NCBI GenBank assembly: GCA_016235585.1
Contig: JACRJY010000194.1
Span: forward strand, 1-32,540
Origin: Verrucomicrobiota bacterium
Lineage (GTDB): Bacteria > Verrucomicrobiota > Verrucomicrobiia > Limisphaerales > JACRJY01
Length of the DNA: 32,540 nucleotides
Reading direction: 5' to 3'
The translations under genes and the position numbers were made by a program. This document shows positions 6,884-14,922 of the stretch, piece after piece; the first letter of the stretch is position 1; every line of letters starts with the position of its first letter. Below the pieces are notes generated by a model. That model was not told where the DNA came from. It worked only from the letters and a program-made list of their open reading frames with translations, and made no database searches.

Positions 6884-8379
6884 TTTGCCCCTTTCTTCTT
6901 CCCTTTTGCCGGTGGCGGCGGGGTGTATTCAGGCCTGGCCGGATCGTGATTGGGATTCGGCACCGGCATCTGCGCGCCGACTTCCTTGCGCCACGCGTGC
7001 AGGCGGGTGCGGAGTGCAGCAGCCTTCTCCGGCATCGTGGCGGCGAGGTCGCGCTGTTCGCCGATGTCCGCGCGGAGGTTGTAAAGCTCCACGTGCATAT
7101 CGTTGAAGAACTCGATGAGCTTGAAATCACCGGAGCGAATCGCGCCATAGCACATCGCGCCGCCGAGTTGGTAATGCTGGTGGTGCGGGTAATGCCAGAA
7201 CAGATCGCGCGCGGGCAGCGAACCCGTGCCGCGCAGCAAAGGAACGAGGCTCACGCCGTCGCGGCCCGGAGCGCCGGTTTCCGAACCGGCCCGTTCGCGT
7301 CCGCCTTGTGGACGCGCCGAACCGGAGTTCGGCGCTCCAAGCCCGGCGGCTTCCACCAGCGTCACAAACCAGTCCATCGTGATGACGGGTGTGCTGTTGG
7401 TGCTGCCGGGCTGGGTGACGCCGGGCCACCTCACGATGGCGGGCACGCGCACGCCGCCCTCGTAGGCGGAGGCCTTGCCGAGACGCAGCGGGGCATTGGT
7501 CGTGGTGCCGCGCGTGATGAGGCCGCCGTTGTCCGACGTGAAGGCGACGAGCGTGCGGTCGGCGAGCTTCAGTTCGTCGAGCTTGCCGAGCACGCGCCCG
7601 ACGGCGGCATCGAGACTCTCGATCATCGCGGCGTAGGTGACGTTGGTGTGCCGCAGGCCGGGGCGAAGCTTGTGCCGGTATTTCTCGACGAGATCGGCGC
7701 GTCCTTGAATCGGCGTGTGAACGGCGAAGTGCGGCAGGTAGAGGAAGAACGGCTTGTCCTTCGACTTCTCGATGAACTGCGCCGCTTCGTCGCCGAGCCT
7801 GTCGGTCAGATACTCGCCCGGCTTGCCTTCAGCAAGCGTCTTGATGCCGTAGGGCGCGAAATACGTCGGCGGCGAACCGGCGTTGAGGCCGGCCACGTTG
7901 ACATCGAAGCCGTGCTTCTCGGGGAAATACGGCTCATCGCCGAGGTGCCATTTGCCCATGCTCGCGGTCGCGTAGCCGGCGGATTGAAACACTTTCGCAA
8001 TGCACGTCTCCTCCAGCGGCAACTCTTTCGTCCAGTCCGGCACGAGCAGCTTCGGGTTGTCCGGCATCCGGCCGGGAATCCAGTCGGTGATGTGCAGCCG
8101 CGCCGGATACTTCCCCGTCATCAACGCCGAGCGCGTCGGCGAACACACGGTGCAGGCGGAATAATTCTGCGTGAACTTCATCCCGGTGCGCGCCAGCCGG
8201 TCGAGATTGGGCGTCTCGTAGAAGTCGCTGCCGAAGCAAGCGAGGTCGGTCCAGCCGAGGTCGTCGGCGAGGATGAGCACGACGTTGTGCTTGGCCGCGG
8301 ACGACTGCGCTTGCGCCAGCGGGGCGTTGAGTAGGGCCGCGAGGCCGATGACGATGAAAGTGAGGAGTCTATTTCGCAT
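6880..8379 (-). CDS. Exported sulfatase (arylsulfatase A-like, 499 aa)
   Basis: It starts at ATG 8379 (MRNRLLTFIVIGLAALLNAPLAQAQ, a good signal peptide); an ATG four codons upstream at 8391 is possible. HNVVLILADDLGWTDLACFG (31-50) holds the metal aspartates D39/D40. CSPTR (79-83) is the formylglycine signature. GKWHLGD, the FVAFTSDNGG-type strand (here LVAFTSDNGG) and YEGGVRVPAIVRWPG complete the sulfatase core; the C-terminal part has DLFWHYPHH and FKLIEFF. Residues about 348-371 (GAPNSGSARPQGG...GAPGRDG) interrupt the usual link between VEAAGL and DGVSLVPLL. They are encoded by the repeat at 7268-7338. The gene overlaps the upstream phosphodiesterase by 11 bases and the downstream kelch gene by 4. 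Confidence 0.95.
   Translation of the reverse strand: MRNRLLTFIVIGLAALLNAPLAQAQSSAAKHNVVLILADDLGWTDLACFGSDFYETPNLDRLARTGMKFTQNYSACTVCSPTRSALMTGKYPARLHITDWIPGRMPDNPKLLVPDWTKELPLEETCIAKVFQSAGYATASMGKWHLGDEPYFPEKHGFDVNVAGLNAGSPPTYFAPYGIKTLAEGKPGEYLTDRLGDEAAQFIEKSKDKPFFLYLPHFAVHTPIQGRADLVEKYRHKLRPGLRHTNVTYAAMIESLDAAVGRVLGKLDELKLADRTLVAFTSDNGGLITRGTTTNAPLRLGKASAYEGGVRVPAIVRWPGVTQPGSTNSTPVITMDWFVTLVEAAGLGAPNSGSARPQGGRERAGSETGAPGRDGVSLVPLLRGTGSLPARDLFWHYPHHQHYQLGGAMCYGAIRSGDFKLIEFFNDMHVELYNLRADIGEQRDLAATMPEKAAALRTRLHAWRKEVGAQMPVPNPNHDPARPEYTPPPPAKGKKKGAK
7268..7338. repeat. 71-bp cloverleaf-shaped palindromic repeat, in frame in the sulfatase gene
   Basis: Terminal arms ggagcgccg (7268-7276) and cggcgctcc (7330-7338) are exact inverted repeats. 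Inside lie three perfect hairpins: 7273-7279 with 7284-7290 (gccggtt/aaccggc), 7297-7302 with 7310-7315 (gcgtcc/ggacgc), and 7316-7322 with 7327-7333 (gccgaac/gttcggc). With the ggagc/gctcc end stem this can fold as a four-way cloverleaf. It keeps the reading frame open and encodes a Gly/Ala/Pro/Ser/Arg linker. It is presumably a copy of a dispersed non-autonomous repeat. Confidence 0.85.
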
Positions 8380-9334
8380 GGAAGTAATCATTCTTGGATG
8401 GCGGAACGGGAGTTGAACCGTAGAGCATCGGCCCCAACTGGCGCGGGATGTCCGTCTCGATCAAGTCCGCGCCACGTTTGAGGAACGCGCGGTAGTCCGG
8501 TTCGAGCAGCTTTATGTCGCTCACCTGGCGGGTGATGAATTTCCGATCGAGGTTCCGCGACGTGCCGATCATGCACAGCGCGCCGCGCTGGTGGATCATC
8601 GCATACAGCCCCGCATCCTCCGGCGGAACGTGCCCGACGAACGCGACGACGTTGCGCCACGGAACGCCGAGCTTGTCGAACTCGGCGACCTTCGCGACGT
8701 TCGGAATCATCACCTCCATGAAGATGTTCGTGTTCAGCGCGTGAACCGCTTGAACGTCCTTGAAGCTGTTGACGATCAGCATCGCGTAACCCTCGGCCTT
8801 GTGCTCCGCGACCTTTCGCGCGCGCTCCACGGCGGGAACATCCTTCTGATCCAGCACGAGGATGGTTTTGCCGCGCGCCCATTCGAGCGCCTCGCCGAGC
8901 GTGGGCATTTGAAACGCGATGACGTTGCCTTCGGTGTCCTTGAGCTTGAGTTGCTTCAACTCCGCCAGCGTGAAATCCGTGACGCGCCCCTTGCCCGTGG
9001 TCGTGCGTTCCAGCGTGGTGTCGTGATGCACCACGATCGCGCCGTCCTTCGTGTAGCGCGGATCAATCTCCAGCGTGGCGAACGAGTGCTTGAGCGTTTC
9101 CTCAAACGTGGGGAGGCAGTTCTCCGGCCAGCCCCTTGCCGCGCCGCCGCGATGCGCGCTGATAAAGGGGAGCGGTTCGCCGGTGTGCTGGAAGAGCGCT
9201 TGCAGTCCCTGGGGCGTCTGCGGGTCAAGTCGGTGCAGGCGGGGCGAGGGCTCCGCCGCATGGCCGATGGAAGGCGCGAGGATGACGACCAGCATCAGCA
9301 ACGCCGCGCGGTATTCGTGCCCATTCGTGTTCAT
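8369..9334 (-). CDS. Exported glycerophosphodiester phosphodiesterase family protein
   Basis: The protein is 321 aa with a TIM-barrel GDPD fold. FISAHRGGAARGWPENCLPTF (58-77) carries the catalytic-type His61 and the PEN motif. LEIDPRYTKDGAIVVHHDTTLERTT (88-112) carries E89/D91 and the second His104-Asp105. TILVLDQKD supplies a further acidic metal ligand. The family cleaves glycerophosphodiesters to glycerol-3-phosphate plus alcohol; related proteins act on other phosphodiesters. The signal peptide is RAALLMLVVILAPSIGHAA. The first nine residues (MNTNGHEYR) derive from a repeat at the gene border, so the true start could instead be the ATG at residue 14. It lies 7 bases after the FAD oxidoreductase gene and overlaps the sulfatase. 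Confidence 0.9.
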   Translation of the reverse strand: MNTNGHEYRAALLMLVVILAPSIGHAAEPSPRLHRLDPQTPQGLQALFQHTGEPLPFISAHRGGAARGWPENCLPTFEETLKHSFATLEIDPRYTKDGAIVVHHDTTLERTTTGKGRVTDFTLAELKQLKLKDTEGNVIAFQMPTLGEALEWARGKTILVLDQKDVPAVERARKVAEHKAEGYAMLIVNSFKDVQAVHALNTNIFMEVMIPNVAKVAEFDKLGVPWRNVVAFVGHVPPEDAGLYAMIHQRGALCMIGTSRNLDRKFITRQVSDIKLLEPDYRAFLKRGADLIETDIPRQLGPMLYGSTPVPPSKNDYFHAK

Positions 9335-9345
9335 TTGTGGTTCAA
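9307..9345. repeat. CCAC..ATGAACACGAATGG..CACGAAT-type dispersed repeat at gene border
   Basis: On the minus strand the junction reads accacaaatgaacacgaat followed by gggcacgaata. This has the same layout as the CCACGGATG-AACACGGAT repeats at 21932 and 26251, with GAAT in place of GGAT. It spans the stop of the FAD oxidoreductase gene and the proposed start of the phosphodiesterase gene. Confidence 0.5.
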
Positions 9346-11369
9346 GGTTTCGGCAGCAAGTCCCACATCAGCCGCACCGCTTCCTCGCGGGTGATGATGG
9401 CTTTCGACTTGAGTTGAGCGGTTTTTGGCGACGGCGGCAACAACGCGGCGAACTCCGCCTCGGTCGCATCCATGTCCGTTCGCTCCGCTCCGGCGACGGC
9501 GCGAGCGAGGGAATTTGGATCGAGTTTGCCCGCGCGCAGTTTCGCCAGGCCGTCAGCCCACGCCTTCGCCGTCGCGAGCTTGAGGCTGTCGCCCATGCGC
9601 GCGTTGTAGTCGTGGAAGAAGCCGCGCGTGGCGAAGTATTCGGCCATTGGAATCCACGTCTCGCTGCCGCGCACGTTCACGTCGTTGAAGAAGCTCACCA
9701 TGAAACGGCGCTCGCACAGTTCGCGCACGAGCTGGTCGGGGTTCAGTTGCGCGGGCGGAAGATTTTGCTTCAACGCCATCGCCGCCGCGACTCCCGCCGC
9801 CTCGCCCGTTTGCATCCACACCGGTTCGAGCCGCACCGCGCCCCAGGCGATGTGCGTCGCCGAGAGGCACACGGGCACGAGCAAATTGTCCACGCCCTCC
9901 GGCAGCAGCGAGCGATACGGAATCTGCCCCGGCCGCGATTCTTCGGTCAGGATGAGCTTGCCGTCGTAGCGGAAGCCGGGGCGCGAGTTGGTCGTGCAGG
10001 AGTGCGAGTCCATATACCAATCGGTTATCGCCACGCTATCGGGCATCACCGGCGTGCGCGCGAAGCCGGGCGCGAGCGAGCCGTCCCGCTCGGTGAACAC
10101 ATGCCGGCCCACGATGTGCCGCGCCTCGCGCACATACATCTCGTAGGGGATGTGGCCGCGGTCGGCGAACTCGTCCTTCGGCAAACCCCACTGGCGAAAC
10201 TCCGCGCGCTGCTTCGCCGAAACCGACTCGTCGTTCTGCAAAAACCAGATCAAACCGAGCGCGAAGTTCTTGTGCCGCGCGATGATCTTCTCGCGCGTCG
10301 CCCAGTCGGCCTCCGGGTAATCGTGGTTCTCGCCCGGCAGAATGGGCGAGTTCATGTGCGACTTCTGGTTCGGCCCTGGATTCGTGGCGATGCTTTTGCG
10401 TTCGTAGCGGACGTATTCCTCGCGGTCGTAACCCGGCGGCGGCGTGGTGAGCATGACGCGGTTCGCCGGCTCCTTCGTGACGCAGAAGCGGTAGTTGTAA
10501 GCCTGCACCGCGCGATCCGCCGTGAACGGACTCGTCGGATCAATCGTGCCCTGCCTCTGCGAGTAAGGGTGAATGTTCAGCCGCCCCTCGACGGCGTCGG
10601 TCGGCGCGGGGCCTTTGGCGATGTTGCCGAAGACGACGCCCGCGTGCGGCTCGTTGAACTCGCTGCGCGCCTCGCGCCCGACGCGATACGGCACCTTCGC
10701 CAGCGCGAACAAATCGCCTTCGTAAGTCGCGTCGGCGAACATCGCCGCGCGCACTTTGATTTCCTTCGCACCGCCGTATTCGCGCAACGTGACGCCCCGC
10801 AGCAGCGCGCCCTCGCGCTCGACCGCCATCGGATAATGCGCGAGCAATACGGTGATGCGCTTCTCGCCGGCGATGAGCCGGTTGAACTCGCGCTCCGCCA
10901 CGTGCGGTTCCGCCCAGCCCATCGGATAGTGTTCCTGCGTGAAACGGGCGACGAGATGGTCGCGCGAATTCTCGCCATAGACCGTGCGGTAATACTTCTC
11001 AATCCTCCCCAGCAGCTCGGTGAACAGGGGCGCGCGATGCCCGCCGTAGAGCGCGTCCCACTGCATGAGGCCATTGATCATCATGCCGCCAAGATGTCGG
11101 TTGTGTTGAACAATGAGCACGCTCGCCCCCTCGCGCGCCGCCCGCACCGCGCACGCCACGCCGCCCGCGGTTCCGCCGACCACGACGAGATCATAGGATT
11201 TGCCGTCCACGTCTGCAGGCCGGGCGGCTTTGGCGAGTTGAACCGGCTCGGATTTCGCGCGCGCCGCAAGCCGCGGGTCCGGCGGAGCAGCCTTGGACTG
11301 CCGTGCATCGGCACCCCCAGCCAGCGAAGCAGCGAGGAAGAGCAGAAGAATGGCGGAAATCGTTCTCAT
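9342..11369 (-). CDS. Exported FAD-dependent oxidoreductase (FAD_oxidored family, 675 aa)
   Basis: The signal peptide is MRTISAILLLFLAASLAGGADA. The Rossmann FAD-binding motif is YDLVVVGGTAGGVACAVRAA (59-78; G-G-T-A-G-G), followed by REGASVLIVQ and LGGMMINGLMQWD. A second typical motif is FADATYEGDLFALA. The C-terminal half has DNLLVPVCLSATHIAWGAVR and EPVWMQTGEAAGVAAAMA, which are conserved in the large secreted flavoproteins of PVC and Bacteroidetes species. The reaction is not established; these proteins often sit in polysaccharide-degradation loci and are assumed to oxidise sugars or related compounds. It lies 106 bases downstream of the sialidase-like gene, the widest gap in the cluster, so an internal promoter is possible. 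It is paralogous to the gene at 14923. Confidence 0.9.
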   Translation of the reverse strand: MRTISAILLLFLAASLAGGADARQSKAAPPDPRLAARAKSEPVQLAKAARPADVDGKSYDLVVVGGTAGGVACAVRAAREGASVLIVQHNRHLGGMMINGLMQWDALYGGHRAPLFTELLGRIEKYYRTVYGENSRDHLVARFTQEHYPMGWAEPHVAEREFNRLIAGEKRITVLLAHYPMAVEREGALLRGVTLREYGGAKEIKVRAAMFADATYEGDLFALAKVPYRVGREARSEFNEPHAGVVFGNIAKGPAPTDAVEGRLNIHPYSQRQGTIDPTSPFTADRAVQAYNYRFCVTKEPANRVMLTTPPPGYDREEYVRYERKSIATNPGPNQKSHMNSPILPGENHDYPEADWATREKIIARHKNFALGLIWFLQNDESVSAKQRAEFRQWGLPKDEFADRGHIPYEMYVREARHIVGRHVFTERDGSLAPGFARTPVMPDSVAITDWYMDSHSCTTNSRPGFRYDGKLILTEESRPGQIPYRSLLPEGVDNLLVPVCLSATHIAWGAVRLEPVWMQTGEAAGVAAAMALKQNLPPAQLNPDQLVRELCERRFMVSFFNDVNVRGSETWIPMAEYFATRGFFHDYNARMGDSLKLATAKAWADGLAKLRAGKLDPNSLARAVAGAERTDMDATEAEFAALLPPSPKTAQLKSKAIITREEAVRLMWDLLPKP

Positions 11370-11475
11370 GCGCAGTCGCGATATTGCGTGATGCTTTTAG
11401 TGTCGGGAAAAGCAACGGCGACGGCAAGCCGGCTTTAGTGGTCATTTTGGCTGACCAGCAAAGCGAAGCTGCGTC

Positions 11476-14400
11476 TCATTTCCGTTCAGCCTTCGTGGCA
11501 ATCCCCTTCAGCCGATACCACGCGGACTCGACGGGGAAGAATTGCGAGAGGTGGAGCCGGTCGTAACGGTAGTGCATGATGACTTTCTCGATGGCCTCAC
11601 GGTGCTGCGCGACGAACGCGGTGTCGGGGCAGAGCGTCACGACCCACGCGGCGAAGCACGGCTCGCGCACCCAGTCCTTCTCCAAGTGCAGGCGCGGCGA
11701 GACGCGGTGCTGCACGCGCAGGCCGGCGTTGGCCACGGCGACGGTCTCGGCCTCGCTGTGCTGCGGCTTCCACGCCTCGTTCATCAGCCGCCAGTTGTGC
11801 TCGAAGTGCTCGGTGCCGTTGACGTTGAAATTGGTGCAGAGCGGCAGGCTCTTCGCGGAAAGTTCCGCGCTCGCGCGCAGACCCTGTGCGTAGGCATCGC
11901 GCAAGGCAGGATCGGTTTCCATTTCCCAAAGCGCGCGCAGGCACACGACGCCCTCGGAGCCGGTCCATGAATGGCGCGCGCCTTGGCCGGGATCGAACAC
12001 CATCCCCGTGCGGCAGATTTCCAGGCGCGTGCGCTGGCCTTTGCCAACCTTCTCGTTCGCCGCGGCGAGGTAACGCTCCTGCCAGCGTGCCTCGCCCGTG
12101 AACTCGTGCATCGCCTTCATCACGAAGATCAGTCGCGGCGCGCCCTCCCATGTCGGCTTGGAAAAATCGCCACGATACGGCGACGGCCCGCCCTCGCACG
12201 GCATCCGCCAGCCCGTCTGCTCCAGCACTCTGACTTGCTCCACAAACTTTGCGATGAGCCGCGCCCGCTCGGCCGGTTCCGCCAATCCTTCGCGCACGTA
12301 GCGCCATATGCCGTAGAGCCACGGCGTGGTCTGGTCGTTCGATCCCATCGGGTAAGTGGTCTTGCCGTCGGTGGCGACGCCGCGCGCGATGAAGCCGGGC
12401 GTCTTGCCGAGGGAGGAAAGAAAGAGCAGGCCATCCACGAGGCGGCGCGCCTTCTGCCGGTCCTCCTCCACGCGCGTGAGCTTCCAGCGATTGCACATCG
12501 CGTCGAGGTAAAGGCCGTTGAACATCGGACCGTCCTCGACCGGCACGCCCCACGAGAGCGCGCTCGGTTTCAGCTCGCGGCAATCCTCCGGGGTCGGGCG
12601 GATGATGCGGCCATCGAGGTCCGTGTAATCGAGCACGACATTGTGCTCGTCCACGAAGCGCTTCCAGATCTCACGGTGCGCCGACTCGACTGCGGCGCGA
12701 GCGTTCGACGCCGACGCTTTCGACGGCGTGTCCGCGTGAAGTTTCAGCGTCGCCGCACGCACGGAGAAACTGTCCTCGCCGGAGAAGACGAGATGAAGCG
12801 TCCGGCCGTCACTGCTCATCCACTTCGCAGGAAAATCGCCGTGCTCGCCGGGGCCGACATCCCACTTCTCGGTGAAGAATGCGGTCGTCCACGGGCCCCA
12901 TGGCTCCGACGCGTCATACACGGCGAAGCCGCCGGTGAAGCGCGTGTCGCCGCGGTCGTTGGTGACACCGGGCGGCTGCGGCAGGTGCTGCCACCAGAGA
13001 TAGCGTTTCAGCGGCGCGCTGTAGGTCATCGCCGAGCGCAGGCATGCGCCCGGATGCAGGAAGACCGCGCCACGTTGCCGGATGTCGCGTGTCCAGACAG
13101 GCTGGCCGGCGGCGTCGAGCTTGGCGAAAAACTCCCACGACTCGCGTGTCGTGAGTTTGTCCTTCGGTGCGCGCAACAGGATGAATCGGTCTGCCGGCGT
13201 GTCCGCGCGCGGGTCGTCATGCGAATAGGCATAGATGAATTCGTCGCGCGCACCGGCGTAGTTTTTTCCGAAGTTGACGAAACCCATCATGCCGAACTCG
13301 GCGAACTTCCAGTCGGCAAACGTCCACGTCTTCGCGTGGTCGCGCGACCAGGCGAGCTGCGCCGTCGCGCCGCTGTTGTCAGCGTGGCCGAGCCAGAGAT
13401 AGAGCACGCTGTCCACGCACAGGATGCCCCAGCCTTTCTTGCCCGCACGGCCCTGGCCGAGTTGCTCGGCGTCGGAGCGGATGTTCACGCCCGTGAACTT
13501 GTCCGGCCCGCCGGTGACGCGCGCGAAGCCCATGCTCAACTTCTTCTCCACCTTCGGCACGAAGCCCGTGCCGTCGCCCCACGTCGTGTAGAGCGCGTCG
13601 TCATCCGCCCATGTCACCGGCCAGTTGTCGCCGTCGCGCGCCACGCGCACGATGCGGTTCGTCGTCGCCCACTCGATGCCCGCGATGACCGGGCTGGGCG
13701 GATATGCGGCTGCCGCCTTCTTCAACGGGCCGCGCGCCTTGCTCACGAGCATCTTGGTTTGGGAACCGGGCGAGACGTCCTTGCCCGCCAGCACGTCCGC
13801 CTCGGTGAAAACGGCCATGACAATCTCGCGCTCCTTCGCGCGCTCGCGGTCGTAGAGGATGTGGATGACGCCATTGGGCGATTGGAAGCCGTCGGGATAC
13901 GAAACGCCGTTGCGTTCCTCGAAGACGAAGCCGCCCTTCCACGACTTGCCTTCGTCGTCGGAGAGGAACGCGGTCATCTGCGTGCGGCCGGTGCGCTTGT
14001 CGAGCGGGCCGTTCTTCACGAGCAACAAATTGCCCGACGCGAGGCGGCGCAGGAAGAAACGCGCGCTGGGGTTTTGAATCGCCGACGGCTTCGGTTCGCT
14101 CCACGTGCGCCCGCTGTCGGAGGAGAACGTTTCCGCGATGCCATACTTCGTGCGCGCGAGCATCCAGAGCCGGTCGTCCTTCAATTCGACGAAGATATGC
14201 TCGTCGAAGTCGCTCTGAGGAATCACCACGCCGCCGCGCCGCGTCCACGTCGCGCCTTTGTCGGTCGAGACGAAGAGGTGCGCCATGCGCTGGTCGTCGA
14301 GTTCGGGGAAGCCGTCGCGCAGTTCCGCTGGTTTGATGCGGTCGCGCGTCCAGAGCGAGATGGGCATGAGCCAGTCGCCGTTCTTCAGCACGGTCGGCTT

Positions 14401-14910
14401 GTTCAACGTCGCGCCGTGCCAGAGGCGGCGCGGCGCGGACCACGCGGGCTTGTCCGAATCGGGATTGTCGCAAGTGATGGCCCACGCGCCCGCACGGCCA
14501 TCGAAGTAGCCCATGCTCTGGTCGAAGAAGAGCCAGAGCCGGCCGGTCGGGTCGGTCCAGAAATTTCCCACGAGCACGCGGCGGCGCAGGCCGTTGGGCA
14601 CGTCGGGCGGGTCAATCACCAGCCGTGGCTTCGACCACGTCGCGCCGTCGTCGTCGCTCGACGCGGCGACGAAGCAGCCCTTGTCGCTGTCGCCACCCGC
14701 GACCCACGCGGCCCAGAGGCGGCCCTTGGGCGTGCGGTCCAGGCCTATGACCATCGCGAAATCGCGCTGCTCGTCGGAATACTCCGGGCCGGGATTGGTG
14801 TTGATGACCGGCGGCTCCAGCGCGAGATCGAGGATGGCCGGCGGCACCGCAGCGGGAGCTTGGCCGCAAAGAGCGCAAAGCAGCGCAAGGATGGTGGAGT
14901 GGAATTTCAT
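11476..14910 (-). CDS. Three-module secreted protein: BNR sialidase-like + DUF4185-like + six-hairpin glycosidase-like (1144 aa)
   Basis: The signal peptide is MKFHSTILALLCALCGQAPAA. Module 1 (about 45-375) is a BNR/Asp-box sialidase-family propeller with four Asp boxes, SSDDDGATW (84-92), STDKGATW (215-222), SSDSGRTW (263-270) and SDDEGKSW (317-324), plus NPSARFFLRRLASGNLLLVK and ISYPDGFQ-type strands (here VSYPDGFQ). Module 2 (about 405-720) is a second beta-propeller-like region (IVRVARDGDNWPVTWADDDA, YTTWGDGTGF, WGILCVDSVLYLWLGH) resembling DUF4185. Module 3 (about 740-1144) is alpha-helical with MFNGLYLDAMCNRWK, GSNDQTTPWLYGIWRY, FNVNGTEHFEHNWRLMNEAW and ESAWYR, like six-hairpin glycosidases or polysaccharide lyases. 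The frame is continuous from 14910 to 11476. Activities are inferred from fold resemblance only. It begins 12 bases after the golvesin-tailed FAD gene. Confidence 0.85.
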   Translation of the reverse strand: MKFHSTILALLCALCGQAPAAVPPAILDLALEPPVINTNPGPEYSDEQRDFAMVIGLDRTPKGRLWAAWVAGGDSDKGCFVAASSDDDGATWSKPRLVIDPPDVPNGLRRRVLVGNFWTDPTGRLWLFFDQSMGYFDGRAGAWAITCDNPDSDKPAWSAPRRLWHGATLNKPTVLKNGDWLMPISLWTRDRIKPAELRDGFPELDDQRMAHLFVSTDKGATWTRRGGVVIPQSDFDEHIFVELKDDRLWMLARTKYGIAETFSSDSGRTWSEPKPSAIQNPSARFFLRRLASGNLLLVKNGPLDKRTGRTQMTAFLSDDEGKSWKGGFVFEERNGVSYPDGFQSPNGVIHILYDRERAKEREIVMAVFTEADVLAGKDVSPGSQTKMLVSKARGPLKKAAAAYPPSPVIAGIEWATTNRIVRVARDGDNWPVTWADDDALYTTWGDGTGFVPKVEKKLSMGFARVTGGPDKFTGVNIRSDAEQLGQGRAGKKGWGILCVDSVLYLWLGHADNSGATAQLAWSRDHAKTWTFADWKFAEFGMMGFVNFGKNYAGARDEFIYAYSHDDPRADTPADRFILLRAPKDKLTTRESWEFFAKLDAAGQPVWTRDIRQRGAVFLHPGACLRSAMTYSAPLKRYLWWQHLPQPPGVTNDRGDTRFTGGFAVYDASEPWGPWTTAFFTEKWDVGPGEHGDFPAKWMSSDGRTLHLVFSGEDSFSVRAATLKLHADTPSKASASNARAAVESAHREIWKRFVDEHNVVLDYTDLDGRIIRPTPEDCRELKPSALSWGVPVEDGPMFNGLYLDAMCNRWKLTRVEEDRQKARRLVDGLLFLSSLGKTPGFIARGVATDGKTTYPMGSNDQTTPWLYGIWRYVREGLAEPAERARLIAKFVEQVRVLEQTGWRMPCEGGPSPYRGDFSKPTWEGAPRLIFVMKAMHEFTGEARWQERYLAAANEKVGKGQRTRLEICRTGMVFDPGQGARHSWTGSEGVVCLRALWEMETDPALRDAYAQGLRASAELSAKSLPLCTNFNVNGTEHFEHNWRLMNEAWKPQHSEAETVAVANAGLRVQHRVSPRLHLEKDWVREPCFAAWVVTLCPDTAFVAQHREAIEKVIMHYRYDRLHLSQFFPVESAWYRLKGIATKAERK

Positions 14911-14922
14911 GACGCTGAAATC

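Noticed and set aside
7268..7338. tRNA gene (cloverleaf of 71 nt)
   Set aside because: Stem positions mimic a tRNA, but the conserved D-loop and T-loop bases are not in place, and the segment is inside a sulfatase coding frame.
9075..11438. 787-aa plus-strand open frame
   Set aside because: Antisense to the FAD oxidoreductase and phosphodiesterase genes; Arg/Val/His-rich with no recognisable domains.
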